Below are positions 1 to 9,451 of a stretch of 49,820 nucleotides of DNA, piece by piece; positions within the stretch are counted from its first letter, which is position 1; every line of letters starts with the position of its first letter. Below the pieces are notes generated by a model. The model saw only the letters and a program-made list of their open reading frames with translations, had not been told where the DNA came from and ran no database searches. The translations under genes and the position numbers were made by a program. The stretch is from contig JANWYN010000071.1 of the NCBI GenBank assembly GCA_025055235.1, positions 1 through 49,820 of the forward strand. The letters are read 5' to 3'. This DNA is from Candidatus Roseilinea sp. GTDB taxonomy: Bacteria > Chloroflexota > Anaerolineae > J036 > Brachytrichaceae.

Positions 1-163
1 CGAGGTCGGGCAGGGCGCCGGTGCGGGCATAGCGGTCGCTGAGGCCGGCGGCCAGGTTATTGAGCTCGCCCGCGCGGTCGGGCGCGTCGGGCGGGGTGAG
101 TGCGCCGGCCTGCTGAGACGCGTCGATGGCTGCCTCGAGCACGGGCAGGGCGCCGGCGCGGGC
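1..163 (-). pseudogene. In-frame continuation of the TPR protein beyond the TAG
   Basis: Reading on from the TAG at 164-166 in the same frame gives about 54 further codons with no stop up to the window edge. They encode another full 45-residue repeat (LTPPDAPDRAGELNNLAAGL, then SDRYARTGALPDL). The reading frame and repeat phase are intact, so the TAG is a point nonsense change, a sequencing error, or a recent inactivation. No start codon of its own is apparent. Confidence 0.7.
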
Positions 164-567
164 CTAGCGGTCGCGGAGGCCGCCGGCCAGGTTATTGAGC
201 AGTGCGGCGCGGTCGGGCGCGTCGGGCGGGGTCAGGGCCACGACCTGCTGCCAATGGGCGATGGCGGCCTCGAGGTCGGGCAGGGCGCCGGTGCGGGCAT
301 AGCGGTCGCTGAGGCCGGCGGCCAGGTTATTGAGATACCCAGCGCGGTCGGGCGCGTCGGGCGGGGTCAGGGCGACGGCCTGCTGCCAATGGACGATGGC
401 GGCCTCGAGGTCGTCCGGCGCGCCGGTGCGGGCATAGCGGTCGCGGAGGCCGGTGGCCAGGTTATTGAGATACCCAGCGCGGTCGGGCGCGTCGGGCGGT
501 GCCAGGGCCACGACCTGCTGCCACAGCGCCAGCGCGCGCTCCAGGTCGGCTATCTGACCGCGCGCCC
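1..567 (-). repeat. 135-bp tandem DNA repeat encoding TPR units
   Basis: The landmark gcgggcatagcggtcgc (ggcctagcgg in one copy) recurs at about 28, 163, 298 and 433, an exact 135-bp (45-codon) period. Copies are close to identical at the nucleotide level, suggesting recent amplification or gene conversion. The copy at 163-297 carries the TAT-to-TAG change, and the copy at 28-162 is the most divergent. Confidence 0.9.
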
Positions 568-1618
568 AGTAGCGGCGCAGGAGGACAGTGCCGGTGGCGT
601 TCATGGCGGCCAGCCGAAAGCCCACATCAGTTGCCGGGAAGTCGGGATGGCCGAGGATGCGCTCCCAAGCGGCCGCAGCCTCGTCCAACGCGGCGAGGTC
701 GCCGGTGCGCAGGTATTGTTGCTCCGCCCCCTGGGCCTGCTGTATGCCGGCGCGGAAGTGGGGTGGGATGTCAGGGCCGCCTGCTGGCTTGGCGGAGCGC
801 TCCTCGCACACCCGCTTGAAGTCGGCCAGCTTGGCGCGCAGGCTTTCCATGGCGTTCGGGTCGGCGTCGGATGGCGCTTGCCGGATGAACGCCTCGATCG
901 CCTCAATCAATGGCTTCTCTAGCTCGGCCGGCACGGCCTGCCAAAACGCGCGCATCTGGTTAGGTTCCTGCACGGCAGTGAAGGCTTGTAGCAGGGCGTT
1001 CATCTGCAGCATGGCCTGCACCTCAGGCGAGGCGAGGCCGGCCTCGTCATCCGCGACGCGCACGACCACGCCGCGTAACCCCGCGGGAGTGCGGCTGACG
1101 AGCAAAGCTTTCGATGCCGCCGGTAGGCCGGTCACGAAGGCCAGCACGTCCATGCTCTGTGCCACGGCGTCGTAGCCGGCGAATACCAGCAGGCAGGGGT
1201 GCTCTCGCAGGTATCGTCGCACTGCCTCGCGGAGCGTAGGCGCCGGCGTCAGGCCGAAAGTCCGCTGTATGGTGTCCAGCATGGCCTCTAGACTGCCGTC
1301 GCGGCCGGCGCAGTCCAGCCAGCAAATGCCGCCGGAGAATGTGCCCGCTTCCAGAAGCCGGTGGGCGCTCTCTGCAGCGACGAGCGCTCCGGCTGTGGCC
1401 TCGCCGCCCCCGGCGATGTTGACGAGGGGAATGTCCGGATCGCGCAGTGATTCGACCGTCTTCTGAACCGTCTGATCCAGCGCAGCCGGCACAGGCACAC
1501 GCAGAGGCAGGTTGCGCGGGACGCGAACGCTCGCTGCAGAGGATTCAGTTTCGGTCTGGCCGGCCATACTTCTCAGACCTCGCAATGCACTAAAGGCAAT
1601 GTCAGACTCAGCTGACAT
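164..1618 (-). CDS. STAND-like protein with degenerate P-loop and TPR repeats, cut by an in-frame TAG
   Basis: A 484-residue open product. Residues 60-180 look like an NB-ARC/STAND NTPase core: IAGGGEATAGAL (68-79) sits where a P-loop is expected but lacks the GKT/S lysine. CLLVFAGYD (142-150) is in the Walker B position without the usual acidic pair, and ALLVSRT follows at 171-177. From about residue 300 it becomes a tandem 45-residue TPR-type repeat (consensus like NNLAAGLSDRYARTGALPDL). The frame is closed by TAG at 164-166, where the other repeat copies have TAT (Tyr), and stays open beyond it to the window edge. I chose ATG 1618 because longer starts run into the upstream gene. The start lies 43 bp downstream of the neighbouring STAND gene, so co-transcription is likely. 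In this architecture a C-terminal CHAT protease or similar effector often follows the TPRs; that would lie outside the window and is inference. Confidence 0.72.
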   Translation of the reverse strand: MSAESDIAFSALRGLRSMAGQTETESSAASVRVPRNLPLRVPVPAALDQTVQKTVESLRDPDIPLVNIAGGGEATAGALVAAESAHRLLEAGTFSGGICWLDCAGRDGSLEAMLDTIQRTFGLTPAPTLREAVRRYLREHPCLLVFAGYDAVAQSMDVLAFVTGLPAASKALLVSRTPAGLRGVVVRVADDEAGLASPEVQAMLQMNALLQAFTAVQEPNQMRAFWQAVPAELEKPLIEAIEAFIRQAPSDADPNAMESLRAKLADFKRVCEERSAKPAGGPDIPPHFRAGIQQAQGAEQQYLRTGDLAALDEAAAAWERILGHPDFPATDVGFRLAAMNATGTVLLRRYWARGQIADLERALALWQQVVALAPPDAPDRAGYLNNLATGLRDRYARTGAPDDLEAAIVHWQQAVALTPPDAPDRAGYLNNLAAGLSDRYARTGALPDLEAAIAHWQQVVALTPPDAPDRAALLNNLAGGLRDR

Positions 1619-1661
1619 CACCTGTCTGCGACGTTTCAATTCTAAAGCAGCGACGCCGATC

Positions 1662-4148
1662 TCATTGCACCAACGTCCCGCGCACCTCGTCCAGCGACTT
1701 GGCCGCCTGCGCCTCCACGTAGCGGTCTTCGCTCTCACGCGCTTCTTCGACGGCCTGCGCCAACAAGCGCTCGGCTTCGGCCGGCGCACCTTCCTTCGCC
1801 TTCACCCACCCCAGCACCATCAGCGCGCACGGCCGGAAGACCTGTTCCTCGCCGGCGAGCGCATGCTGCGCGAAGCGCGTCGCGTCGTCGAGCCGGCCGA
1901 GGTGAAAGCTCGCTTCGGCGGCACAGGCGTAGCAGCCGCACATCAGAAAGGCATGGCCGATCTCGGTCGCGCGCGCCGCCGCCGATAGCGCGACGGCCAA
2001 TGCCTCCTCGTGCCGTTGCGCGATGATCAACGCCGACGACAGGTTGAGTTCGTCGAACAAGCTGCTGACGGTGTCGCCGATCTCCCGGTCGAACTGCAGC
2101 GCCAGCCGCGCGTGGTGCACCGCCCGCTCGGCGTCGGCGATGTGGACGAACAGGGCGCTGAGCGACTGGTGGGTGCGCGCCAGTTGCGCCTTGTTGTTGG
2201 GCAGCTCCTGGGCGATGCACAAGGCAGCGTTGAGGCTGGCTTCGGCTTGGGCGTATTGGCCCATCTGCCGCTGCACGTGCCCCATGAAGTGATGCGCCTG
2301 CCACAAGGCGAGCGTGGCGTCGCGCTTCGCCTGCTGCAGATCTGGGTCGCGGTTGATGTGGATGTAGCCGCTGCGGATGTGCAGCGCGACTGCGCGCGCC
2401 TCGAACGCAGCGTCGAGGTTGTGCCACGCCCGGCGATACGCTTCCAGCGCCTGCGCGATGCGGCCCTGGGCTTCGAGCGCATCGCCCTGCAATTGGCGCG
2501 CCAGCGGCGTGGCCGGCAGTGCCAGCGGCCACGTCGTCCGGCTCAGCTCCGCTTCGGCTTCCTCGGCGGCACCCGCCTTCAGCGCCAGCTCGGCGCGCAG
2601 CAATGCCAGCGCGCGCCGGTCGTCTTCGTCGTTGAGCTGATCATCGCGGATGGCTGCGAAGATGGCGCGCGCCGCAGCGGCGTGGCCGCGGTCAATCTCC
2701 AGGTCGCGGTGATTGAACCACGCCCAAACGGCGAGCGCCGCCTGCCCACCCTGGACGTAGTGGCGCGCGGCAGCGGTGTACTCGCCGCGCGACTCGAATA
2801 CCTCGCCCGCCGCCAAGTGCAATCGCGCCGCCAGCTCACGCGGCGTGCGCCGGCGGACGAACTCACGGACATACGAAGGCAACTGGATCGCGCCGCCCTG
2901 GCTGGCCAGCGCCAGATCGCGCGCGATCAACGCGTCGAAGGCGCGCTGGTGATCCGGCCAGGCGTCGCGCGGCGCAGCGCCGTCGAATACCGCCAGCGCC
3001 ATCAACGCGCCCTGCTCCTCATCGCCCAGGCGCCTCCAGGTGCGGCTGAGCAACGGCTCGACCGACGGCGCCGATGCAATTAACTGCAGCACGTCGGCGA
3101 GCCGCTCGCCGTCGCGCCACAGGTTCACCACCAAGGCGATCAGCGCCGGATTGCCGCGCGTGTGGGCGCGAACCGCTGCGACCTCTGCAGCGGCCATGCC
3201 AACGATGCCGCGCTGTGCCAGGAACTCGCCGACTTCCTCATCGGCCAGGCCGGCCAGCAGCACGTGCCGGTCGGCCTCGATCATCACTTGCTGGCCGATC
3301 CAGATCATCGGCGCAGCGCTGCGCAGCGATTCGAGCAAGTGGACAAATCGCGCGTGCGCTTCGCGCTCATCGCGCAGCACGTCCACCTCGTCCACGCAGA
3401 TGACGGGCGGAGCACCGAGCTGCGATAGGTCGTGGCGCAGCAGCGTGAGGACGCGCGCCGGCTCGGTCACGCCGCGGTCGGCGATGAGCTGCCGCCAGGT
3501 CAGGGCCGCGCCGTGCGAGCGCAGGAAGTGCGCCAGCGCAAAAGCGACGGCGCTGAACTGGTCGTTCAGCCCAGGGCGGACGGTGTACCAAAACGCGCGC
3601 CGCTCGCCCCATTCGCGGGCCAGCGCCGCGCCGAGCGCCGTTTTGCCGATCCCGCCCGGCCCGACGAGTGCGACCGTCCCGACACGCTGCAGCACTTCCA
3701 AAGCCGCCTGCAACTCGGCAGCGCGGTTGACCAGGGCCTGCGCGCGCGGCATATCCATCCGCCACGGCGGCAGCATGCTGCGGTTTACTTCATCGGCCAG
3801 CGCTTCGATCGCCGCCGCGCGATGGCGGTAGTAGGTCGTCTCAGAAAGGTTGAGCCGCATGGCCACGCCGGCGTTGTTCAGCGCCGGGTCGCGCTTGAAG
3901 AACGAGGCATCGAGGAGCTGGCGCTGCTCAGGCGAGAGCGCCTGAGCAGCGGAACGGAGCACCGATTGCAGCACGCGGCCGCGCCCGTCCGGCGATTCAG
4001 CGTCGTCACAATCGTCGAGCGCATCGCCGAGGAAGTACGGCGCGGCCAGCGGCGAATGCATCCCCAGCCAGGCCGGATCGGCAAAGCGCTCAAGCGCGAC
4101 CTCCACCGAGCGGGCGAATGGATCGTTGATCTTGATCGAGCGTGGCAC
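1662..4148 (-). CDS. STAND NTPase with N-terminal HTH-like region and C-terminal TPRs
   Basis: An 828-residue, three-part protein. Residues 1-125 contain a sigma-region-4/HTH-like segment around 90-118 (AGVAMRLNLSETTYYRHR). Residues about 140-400 form a STAND ATPase with an intact P-loop GPGGIGKT (163-170) and Walker B VICVDEVDVL (249-258). The C-terminal half is alpha-helical with TPR-like repeats (for example AEASLNAALCIAQELPNNKA). STAND proteins are ligand-triggered NTPase switches, and those with an HTH often act as transcription regulators or signalling scaffolds. The start is GTG at 4148, with a TAAAAT hexamer 9 nt upstream and no Shine-Dalgarno. It is followed after 43 bp by a second STAND-like gene whose P-loop is degenerate. 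The ligand and output are unknown. Confidence 0.8.
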   Translation of the reverse strand: MPRSIKINDPFARSVEVALERFADPAWLGMHSPLAAPYFLGDALDDCDDAESPDGRGRVLQSVLRSAAQALSPEQRQLLDASFFKRDPALNNAGVAMRLNLSETTYYRHRAAAIEALADEVNRSMLPPWRMDMPRAQALVNRAAELQAALEVLQRVGTVALVGPGGIGKTALGAALAREWGERRAFWYTVRPGLNDQFSAVAFALAHFLRSHGAALTWRQLIADRGVTEPARVLTLLRHDLSQLGAPPVICVDEVDVLRDEREAHARFVHLLESLRSAAPMIWIGQQVMIEADRHVLLAGLADEEVGEFLAQRGIVGMAAAEVAAVRAHTRGNPALIALVVNLWRDGERLADVLQLIASAPSVEPLLSRTWRRLGDEEQGALMALAVFDGAAPRDAWPDHQRAFDALIARDLALASQGGAIQLPSYVREFVRRRTPRELAARLHLAAGEVFESRGEYTAAARHYVQGGQAALAVWAWFNHRDLEIDRGHAAAARAIFAAIRDDQLNDEDDRRALALLRAELALKAGAAEEAEAELSRTTWPLALPATPLARQLQGDALEAQGRIAQALEAYRRAWHNLDAAFEARAVALHIRSGYIHINRDPDLQQAKRDATLALWQAHHFMGHVQRQMGQYAQAEASLNAALCIAQELPNNKAQLARTHQSLSALFVHIADAERAVHHARLALQFDREIGDTVSSLFDELNLSSALIIAQRHEEALAVALSAAARATEIGHAFLMCGCYACAAEASFHLGRLDDATRFAQHALAGEEQVFRPCALMVLGWVKAKEGAPAEAERLLAQAVEEARESEDRYVEAQAAKSLDEVRGTLVQ

Positions 4149-4157
4149 GGCACTTCG

Positions 4158-4163
4158 ATTTTA
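4158..4163 (-). promoter_or_regulatory. Putative -10 element (TAAAAT) of a leaderless transcript
   Basis: On the minus strand TAAAAT lies 9 nt before the GTG start of the STAND gene at 4148. No ribosome-binding site is present. It fits the TANNNT-near-start pattern seen at several other genes here. Confidence 0.4.
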
Positions 4164-4233
4164 TGCGCTCGGCGCTGCGTTTCGTTGAAAGCAGCGTCAT
4201 CCAAATGGAAAGTTGCCGTGCCCGAATTTGCGC

Positions 4234-4239
4234 TACTAT
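4234..4239 (+). promoter_or_regulatory. Putative -10 element (TACTAT) of a leaderless transcript
   Basis: TACTAT ends 9 nt before ATG 4249, with no Shine-Dalgarno between. A weak -35-like TTGCCG sits at 4213-4218 (15-bp spacer). Confidence 0.4.
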
Positions 4240-4248
4240 CTCTCCGGC

Positions 4249-5193
4249 ATGCCAGTGCGTTCCTCGAACAGGCTCATCAACGCCGGCCGGCGCGTCGCCG
4301 CCGCGACGCTAGCGCTGACGATTGGGCTGGGGATGAGCGGCACACCGGCCGGCGGTCGCGCCGAAGCCGAAGCGCGCACCACATCTTCGCCGGTTCTGCC
4401 GCCGGAATGCGCGACCAAGACGGTGCTCTCGCCGCTGCTGGCGCCGAGCTGGGCATTCGTGATGAACTTCGACGTGATCGGCACGCGCGCCGACGGGACG
4501 CAGTATCCGGTCGGCTGCCTGATCGCCTGGCGCAGGCCGTTTGTTGCAACGGATTACATCACCATCGAGTCGTGCCAAGCATTCGGCGCGGTGTCGTTCG
4601 GCGGCGGCCAGGCGCTGTTCAACGGCGGCCACGTGCGCTGCACAGTGAACGTGAAAGCGGCGCTGGCGGCGCTGAGTCCGCCGCTGGTCATCGGCGCAGA
4701 AGAGCCCTACCCGCCCTTCGAGATCATTGGCGCGGGGCTGATCTTCCCGCCGACGACGCCTCATCCCTACGGCAACCCGGTCGCTTACTACCAGCCCAAC
4801 GCCGCCGGCGCGAAGCCCGCCGGCCTATTCATCCCTGCGGTCAACGTGAACGGCATGTACACGATCAAGTCATATTTCAACGGCATAGACAACGTGGACG
4901 ATAACGTTCGCTTTCTGTCCAGCCAGACCCCACAGACCTGGACGGCCAAGCATCAACCGTTGCCCGAAGGATATCGCGTGCAACACGCGCTCGACTGGAG
5001 CGTGATCAACATATTCTTCCCCCGCCCGCTGGTCTCGCTGCGCACCGACGGCGCGACGATCTACGTCGGCGGGTCGCCGCTCGGCCCGAGTTTCGATGGC
5101 ATCCTAGACGAAGCGATCGTGGATCCGCCGGATCGCAGCGGGCCGACCGCCTTCACCAACTACACGACCTACGCGCCGATCGCAGTGCGGTGA
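4249..5193 (+). CDS. Secreted protein of unknown function
   Basis: 314 residues from ATG 4249. I preferred this over the in-frame ATG 4213 because it gives a standard signal peptide: a basic N-terminus, then VAAATLALTIGLGMSG, with cleavage probable in the following Ala/Gly-rich segment. The mature part is beta-rich with scattered Cys, Gly and Pro and no catalytic motif I recognise. The C-terminus TYAPIAVR resembles the LPIVVR-type tail on the broken protease downstream. The gene diverges from the STAND gene, with about 100 bp between them holding two putative promoters. It is followed by a hairpin element nearly identical to one after the next gene. The function is not recognised. Confidence 0.72.
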   Translation: MPVRSSNRLINAGRRVAAATLALTIGLGMSGTPAGGRAEAEARTTSSPVLPPECATKTVLSPLLAPSWAFVMNFDVIGTRADGTQYPVGCLIAWRRPFVATDYITIESCQAFGAVSFGGGQALFNGGHVRCTVNVKAALAALSPPLVIGAEEPYPPFEIIGAGLIFPPTTPHPYGNPVAYYQPNAAGAKPAGLFIPAVNVNGMYTIKSYFNGIDNVDDNVRFLSSQTPQTWTAKHQPLPEGYRVQHALDWSVINIFFPRPLVSLRTDGATIYVGGSPLGPSFDGILDEAIVDPPDRSGPTAFTNYTTYAPIAVR

Positions 5194-5203
5194 AGATCGC
5201 ACA

Positions 5204-5262
5204 GAAACCAGGCCTCTTGTGAAAGCTGGGTTTCTTTACGCGCAGAAGCGAATCACTGCGCA
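5204..5262 (+). terminator. Imperfect hairpin terminator, sister of the element at 8585
   Basis: gaaaccaggc...gggtttcttta can fold into an imperfect stem followed by a short T run. It shares most of its roughly 55 bases, including the trailing GCG..GAAGCGAAT, with the element at 8585-8640, so the two are copies. The rest of the 5194-5402 gap shows nothing I recognise apart from the ribosome-binding site of the next gene. Confidence 0.6.
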
Positions 5263-5402
5263 TCGGAAAGGCGCATACGACTAGGTGATAAGGATCAACA
5301 AGGTTGTCAAGTATGCAGTGGCGACGATGGGAGTCGTCTCTGCGTCTTTATGGGTGAATGTGCTCCGGACACTTGAACTGGTTACTCACTGAGAAGGAAT
5401 CA

Positions 5403-8400
5403 ATGCAAAGTCATATCACCCCACTGAAACGTCTTGCGATAGCGGCAGCAATCTGCGTCGCCAGCGCCGGATTTCACCACCAGATCGGTTTGGCTCGCCA
5501 AGCAGTGGCTTCGCCCGATGTCCCGCTCGACGCCCCCGACGTGATGGTGAACAACGGCGCCGTATCGTTCTCGATCGCCGCACCCAAGCTGTTCTGGAAC
5601 ACCAGCCACGCTCCCTGTCCGCCCGGTTTGGCGCTGGCCGAAACGCCCCCGGCGCCAGAGCAGGCGGACGCAGCCGCGCCGCCCACGACAGGGGAGGATC
5701 AGGCCGTCAAGCCGCCTCCATCAGAGCAGGCGCATGAAGCCGCGCCGCCACCCGCGACGGCGGAGGGTCAGTCCGTGAACGTGCCAAGTGCACCGGACGC
5801 GCCACTCGTGCCCGACGCCGAGACGGTCAACCGCATCGCCGTGCAGGGCAGCGAGATTCGCAAGCTGTTCACCGTGGACGAGACCTGCGCGGAATACGAG
5901 ATTCGCTCCAATATCGTAGCGGACAACAATTATGTATACTGGGTGAACAACAGCGGTCTGGTCAGGCTCTCGGTCAATGCCAATCCTGGCGACCCGACTC
6001 AACTGCTCAACAACCAGGTTGGCGGTCACACAGAGCTGGCGATTGACGATACCTACATTATCGTTCTCAAGGTGGAGGGCAGCAACCCGTCTTACACATC
6101 GCGGATCTGGCGCGTCAACAAGGTGACCGGCGCAGCTACACTGCTGCAGACGCGCAACGCCTATGCCGGCCGCATCAGTTCGAGTTCTGCTCTCGACTTG
6201 GCTACCGGTCAGACCCGCTACTACGTGTATTGGATGGAGGGTAGCAACCTGCTGCGCTACGAGCCGGCCACGTCCTCGCTCACGACGATCGCGACCGGCG
6301 TGACAGCCTATTACGCCGAGGGCGGGAGAATCTCCTGCAGTGGGTCATTTTGCTTCATCACCGATCTGGTGTTCATCGCGCAGAACACGCAGGTGCGCAC
6401 CTACAACAATGCCACCAACACGCTCAACGCGCCGTTCTACACATCGCCCGGCGGGAACAGGGTGTTCGGCATCGTCACCGACAACAGCTATGTGCTGATG
6501 TTGGAGGAGTATTATCTGCCATGCTCCCCATTGCCATGCGTCGGAGGCACCTATACCCACTATGTGACGCGCGCGGCGCGCAACGGCAGCAGCCCCGCCA
6601 CTCTCTACTCGAGCAGCTCCGGTCCTTATAGCCTTAATGGCCCGATCCAGCGCATCGCTGCCGCCGGAGACTACGTGTTCTGGCTAGAGATCGGCGGGGC
6701 GATCAAACGGCTGCCGAAGAACGCCAGCGCCCTGCCGCTGACGAACATGAGGATCACCGGCATAATGATCACGCAGGGCATCCAGCGACCGGACAATTCG
6801 GTCATCCTGATCGCCGGGCGGCGGACGTTCGTGCGCGTCTTCGTCCAATCCGACGGCCCGGCGGTGCCGGGTGTGACGGCGCGTCTGGAGCGGCTGGACA
6901 ACAGCAACAACGTCATTGCCACTGTACTGCCGGTGAACGACGTGGGAACCAACCTCACCGTGCGCCCCAACCCGGTGCGGGAGAACTTGAACGACAGCTT
7001 CTTGTTCGAGCTGCCATGGAGTTGGGTCACGACCGGGCTGCGGCTGCGCGCGGCTGAACCCGTTCAAGGCGCCGCCGGAGTCGAACTACACCGATAATAC
7101 GAGCGCCGTACAGGGTCCGTTGACCTTCAACACATCGCCGGCGCTCAAGGTGCAGTTCGTCTCATGGCACTACCGGCTGAACAACCAGTGGTGGGCTCCA
7201 CGCTTCATCACAGACATCATCCAGACCTATTCCTGGCTGATCCGCGCCTACCCACTGGCCAGCAAGATCATCTTCGATGGCGCGACCGGCAACCAGCCCG
7301 GCTTGCATCCGAGCCTATGGTTCGTGACCGACGATGCGCTCGGCGCGATGGTGGACCGTAGCAGCGCAGAATGTGAAGACTTGTTGGTCACAAAGGCAGA
7401 CGGCACGGAACAGGACAATCGCAGCTTGTGCGCCAGCCGCTACACCAACAACCAGATGGGCACGATGCGCACCGAGAACGGCGTGCCCGAGAGCCGCTTC
7501 TTCTACGGCATGATCACCGATGCCGCTGGATTCTTTCCGCGCGGCCAAGCGTGCTGCCAGCCGAACGTCTCGACCGGCCCGACCGGCAGCAATACATGGG
7601 GCTGGGACACCGACGGCAGCTATGGCGACTGGTATGCGGCGCACGAGATCGGCCACACGCTCGGTCGCGGCCACCCAGACTTGCAGGTGGCAAACGAAGT
7701 CGCCGAAAACAGATGTGCTGACCTTCGACGTGCTCTACAGCCACAACGGCGGCGCGAGCTTCCAGCGCGTGCGGTCGAACGTGAGCGGCACCAGCACAAC
7801 GATTGACACAACCACGCTTGACGGCGGCACAGGCATCTTCCGCGTGGTCGCCGACGACGGCGCGAACACCGGCCACGCCAACAGCGCCCCGTTCACCATG
7901 GCCAACAAGCCGCCCATGCCGATGATCTTCATCCCGCACAACGGTCTGCGCATCCAGTATGGCCAGTTGGTCAACTTCAGCGGCGCAGCCATGGACTGGC
8001 AAGACGGCGGTGTGACCGGCGCGAACCTCGTGTGGTCGTCGAACCTCGACGGGCCGCTCGGCACCGGCGAGCAAATCTCGAGCCAGACGCTCAAGGTGGG
8101 CACGCACACCATCACGCTCAAGGCGACCAACAGCCAGGGCCTGATGGCGACGACCAGCATCACCGTGACCGTGCACGACGACCTGAGCCTGCTCGGCCCG
8201 ACGCTCACCGCCGCGCCGATCCAGGTGAGCTTCTCGTTCGCGAAGGACGCGATGGCGACGAAGAGCACAACCGTCGCCATCGGCAACGCCGGCAGCGGCA
8301 ATCTGAACTGGACGGCAAGCGTGAACGCGCCCTGGCTGAGCCTGAGCGCCGGCAGCGGCACGGCGCCGGCCAGCCTGACGCTCACTGCGAACCCGGCCGG

Positions 8401-8575
8401 CATCGCTAACGGCAGCGTGCTCAGCGCGACGCTGACGCTAGTCGCACCGGCGCAGGGTGGCCAACCAACACAAACGCTGACCATCCCGGTGCTGCTGGGC
8501 AAGGATATTCCGCTGTATGCCGGGAGCAACAACCCGCCACAGCGCAAGGTGCGCTTGCCCATCGTAGTGCGATAA
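5403..8575 (+). pseudogene. Secreted metzincin-like metalloprotease, broken by two frameshifts
   Basis: Three consecutive frames read as one protein. Frame 1 (5403 to about 7055) starts at ATG 5403 behind gagaaggaa and carries a signal peptide (KRLAIAAAICVASAG), a Pro/Ala-rich linker and a beta-propeller-like region (repeated VYW/WLE strands), then RRTFVRVFVQSDG. Frame 2 (about 7050-7700) continues with LNPFKAPPESNYTDN and contains HEIGHTLGRGH at 7642-7674, matching the HExxHxxGxxH zinc signature of metzincins. Frame 3 (about 7705-8575) holds an Ig-like domain (LTFDVLYSHNGG) and a BACON-like domain, and ends in RLPIVVR. The first shift fits loss of two bases near 7055. At the second, the stretch between the zinc motif and the Ig domain is very short, suggesting an internal deletion. 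Decay and assembly error cannot be separated here. Confidence 0.75.
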
Positions 8576-8584
8576 CACAGGGAG

Positions 8585-8620
8585 GAAACCAGGCTTCTTG
8601 CAGAAGCCTGGTTTCTTTAT
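8585..8620 (+). terminator. Rho-independent terminator
   Basis: A perfect 14-bp inverted repeat (GAAACCAGGCTTCT / AGAAGCCTGGTTTC) around a 3-base loop, followed by TTTAT. It lies 9 bp after the stop of the protease gene. It is the better-preserved twin of the element at 5204. Confidence 0.85.
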
Positions 8621-8697
8621 GCGTGGAAGCGAATTGCGGCTAATTGAAAGCACGCGAGCGTTTTTCCAGGTATAACGGTCACAAAAGGAGACTTCTC

Positions 8698-9225
8698 ATG
8701 AAAACGAAACTCATCTCGATCTCGCTCGCATTCGCCATGCTCCTGACGTCCGGCTGCGGCCTCATCGGCTCGCTGGTCGGCGGGGGCAGCGGAACACAGG
8801 CCACGACGCTGTGGGCCGACGTGCCGGCAATGGAAGGCATGAAGCAGGAAAACATCGAGCTGCCGCTGCCGATCAAGCTGGCGGTGCAAGCGCTCGTCAA
8901 GGCCTCAGGGTCGAGCGAAGGCGTGCGCGTGGACAACTTCGAGATCGTGACCTTCACCTCGGCCAAGACGCCGGACGATGTAAAGGCGTTCTACACCAAC
9001 GAGCGCATGCAGGCCGCGGGCTGGAACATGACGGATCAACCCGGCTGCGCCGGCATGAGCGACTCGCCGAGCGCCGGCGCGACCTTCTGCTTGTTCGGCA
9101 AGCAGAATCCCACGAACAAGTCTTTCCTGGTGCTCGCCGCCATGCGCAACGAGAACGACACGGCGATGACCCTGTTCTTCATGCGCTTCGACGGCGACGT
9201 GACGGCCACGCCATCCGGGTCATAG
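8698..9225 (+). CDS. Lipoprotein of unknown function
   Basis: 175 residues. ATG 8698 was chosen over the upstream in-frame ATG 8644 because a strong Shine-Dalgarno (aaaggaga) precedes it. The N-terminus has a lipoprotein signal: basic start, hydrophobic stretch and lipobox LTSGC (Cys about residue 19), predicting lipid anchoring on the outer face of the membrane. The mature domain contains IVTFTSAKTPDDVKAFYTNE, a pattern common in small domains where a per-molecule difference is scored (DDVKAFYTNERMQAAGW), plus a Cys pair. I do not recognise the family. It stands alone between a terminator and a large hairpin. Confidence 0.8.
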   Translation: MKTKLISISLAFAMLLTSGCGLIGSLVGGGSGTQATTLWADVPAMEGMKQENIELPLPIKLAVQALVKASGSSEGVRVDNFEIVTFTSAKTPDDVKAFYTNERMQAAGWNMTDQPGCAGMSDSPSAGATFCLFGKQNPTNKSFLVLAAMRNENDTAMTLFFMRFDGDVTATPSGS

Positions 9226-9237
9226 GCATCGCCTCGA

Positions 9238-9283
9238 CAGAGCCGCGTCATAGCCCATTTGGGCCACGATTGACGCGGCTCTG
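9238..9283 (+). terminator. Nested 13-bp hairpin after the lipoprotein gene
   Basis: CAGAGCCGCGTCA (9238-9250) pairs perfectly with TGACGCGGCTCTG (9271-9283). The 20-base loop holds its own GCCC/GGGC stem (9253-9264). There is no T run after it, so it may stabilise the mRNA end or act in either direction rather than being a classical terminator. The remaining 9284-9451 shows no gene. Confidence 0.6.
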
Positions 9284-9451
9284 CCGAGCGTTCACCTCTA
9301 ACGGCGCACGCGTTCGCAGTGAAGCCCCTTCTAGCTGTCGAGAGCAGTCTGAACGCGGTGGCGCAGGACTGCACAGAGGTTGCTCTCACGTGCACGATCC
9401 AAGGAACAACGGCTACTGTAGAGGGTGTTGTAATATCCCCTGCGAAGAGAC

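Noticed and set aside
9290..9310. Possible integron attC-like TCTAAC
   Set aside because: No matching GTTRRRY partner or imperfect palindrome of the right form was found.
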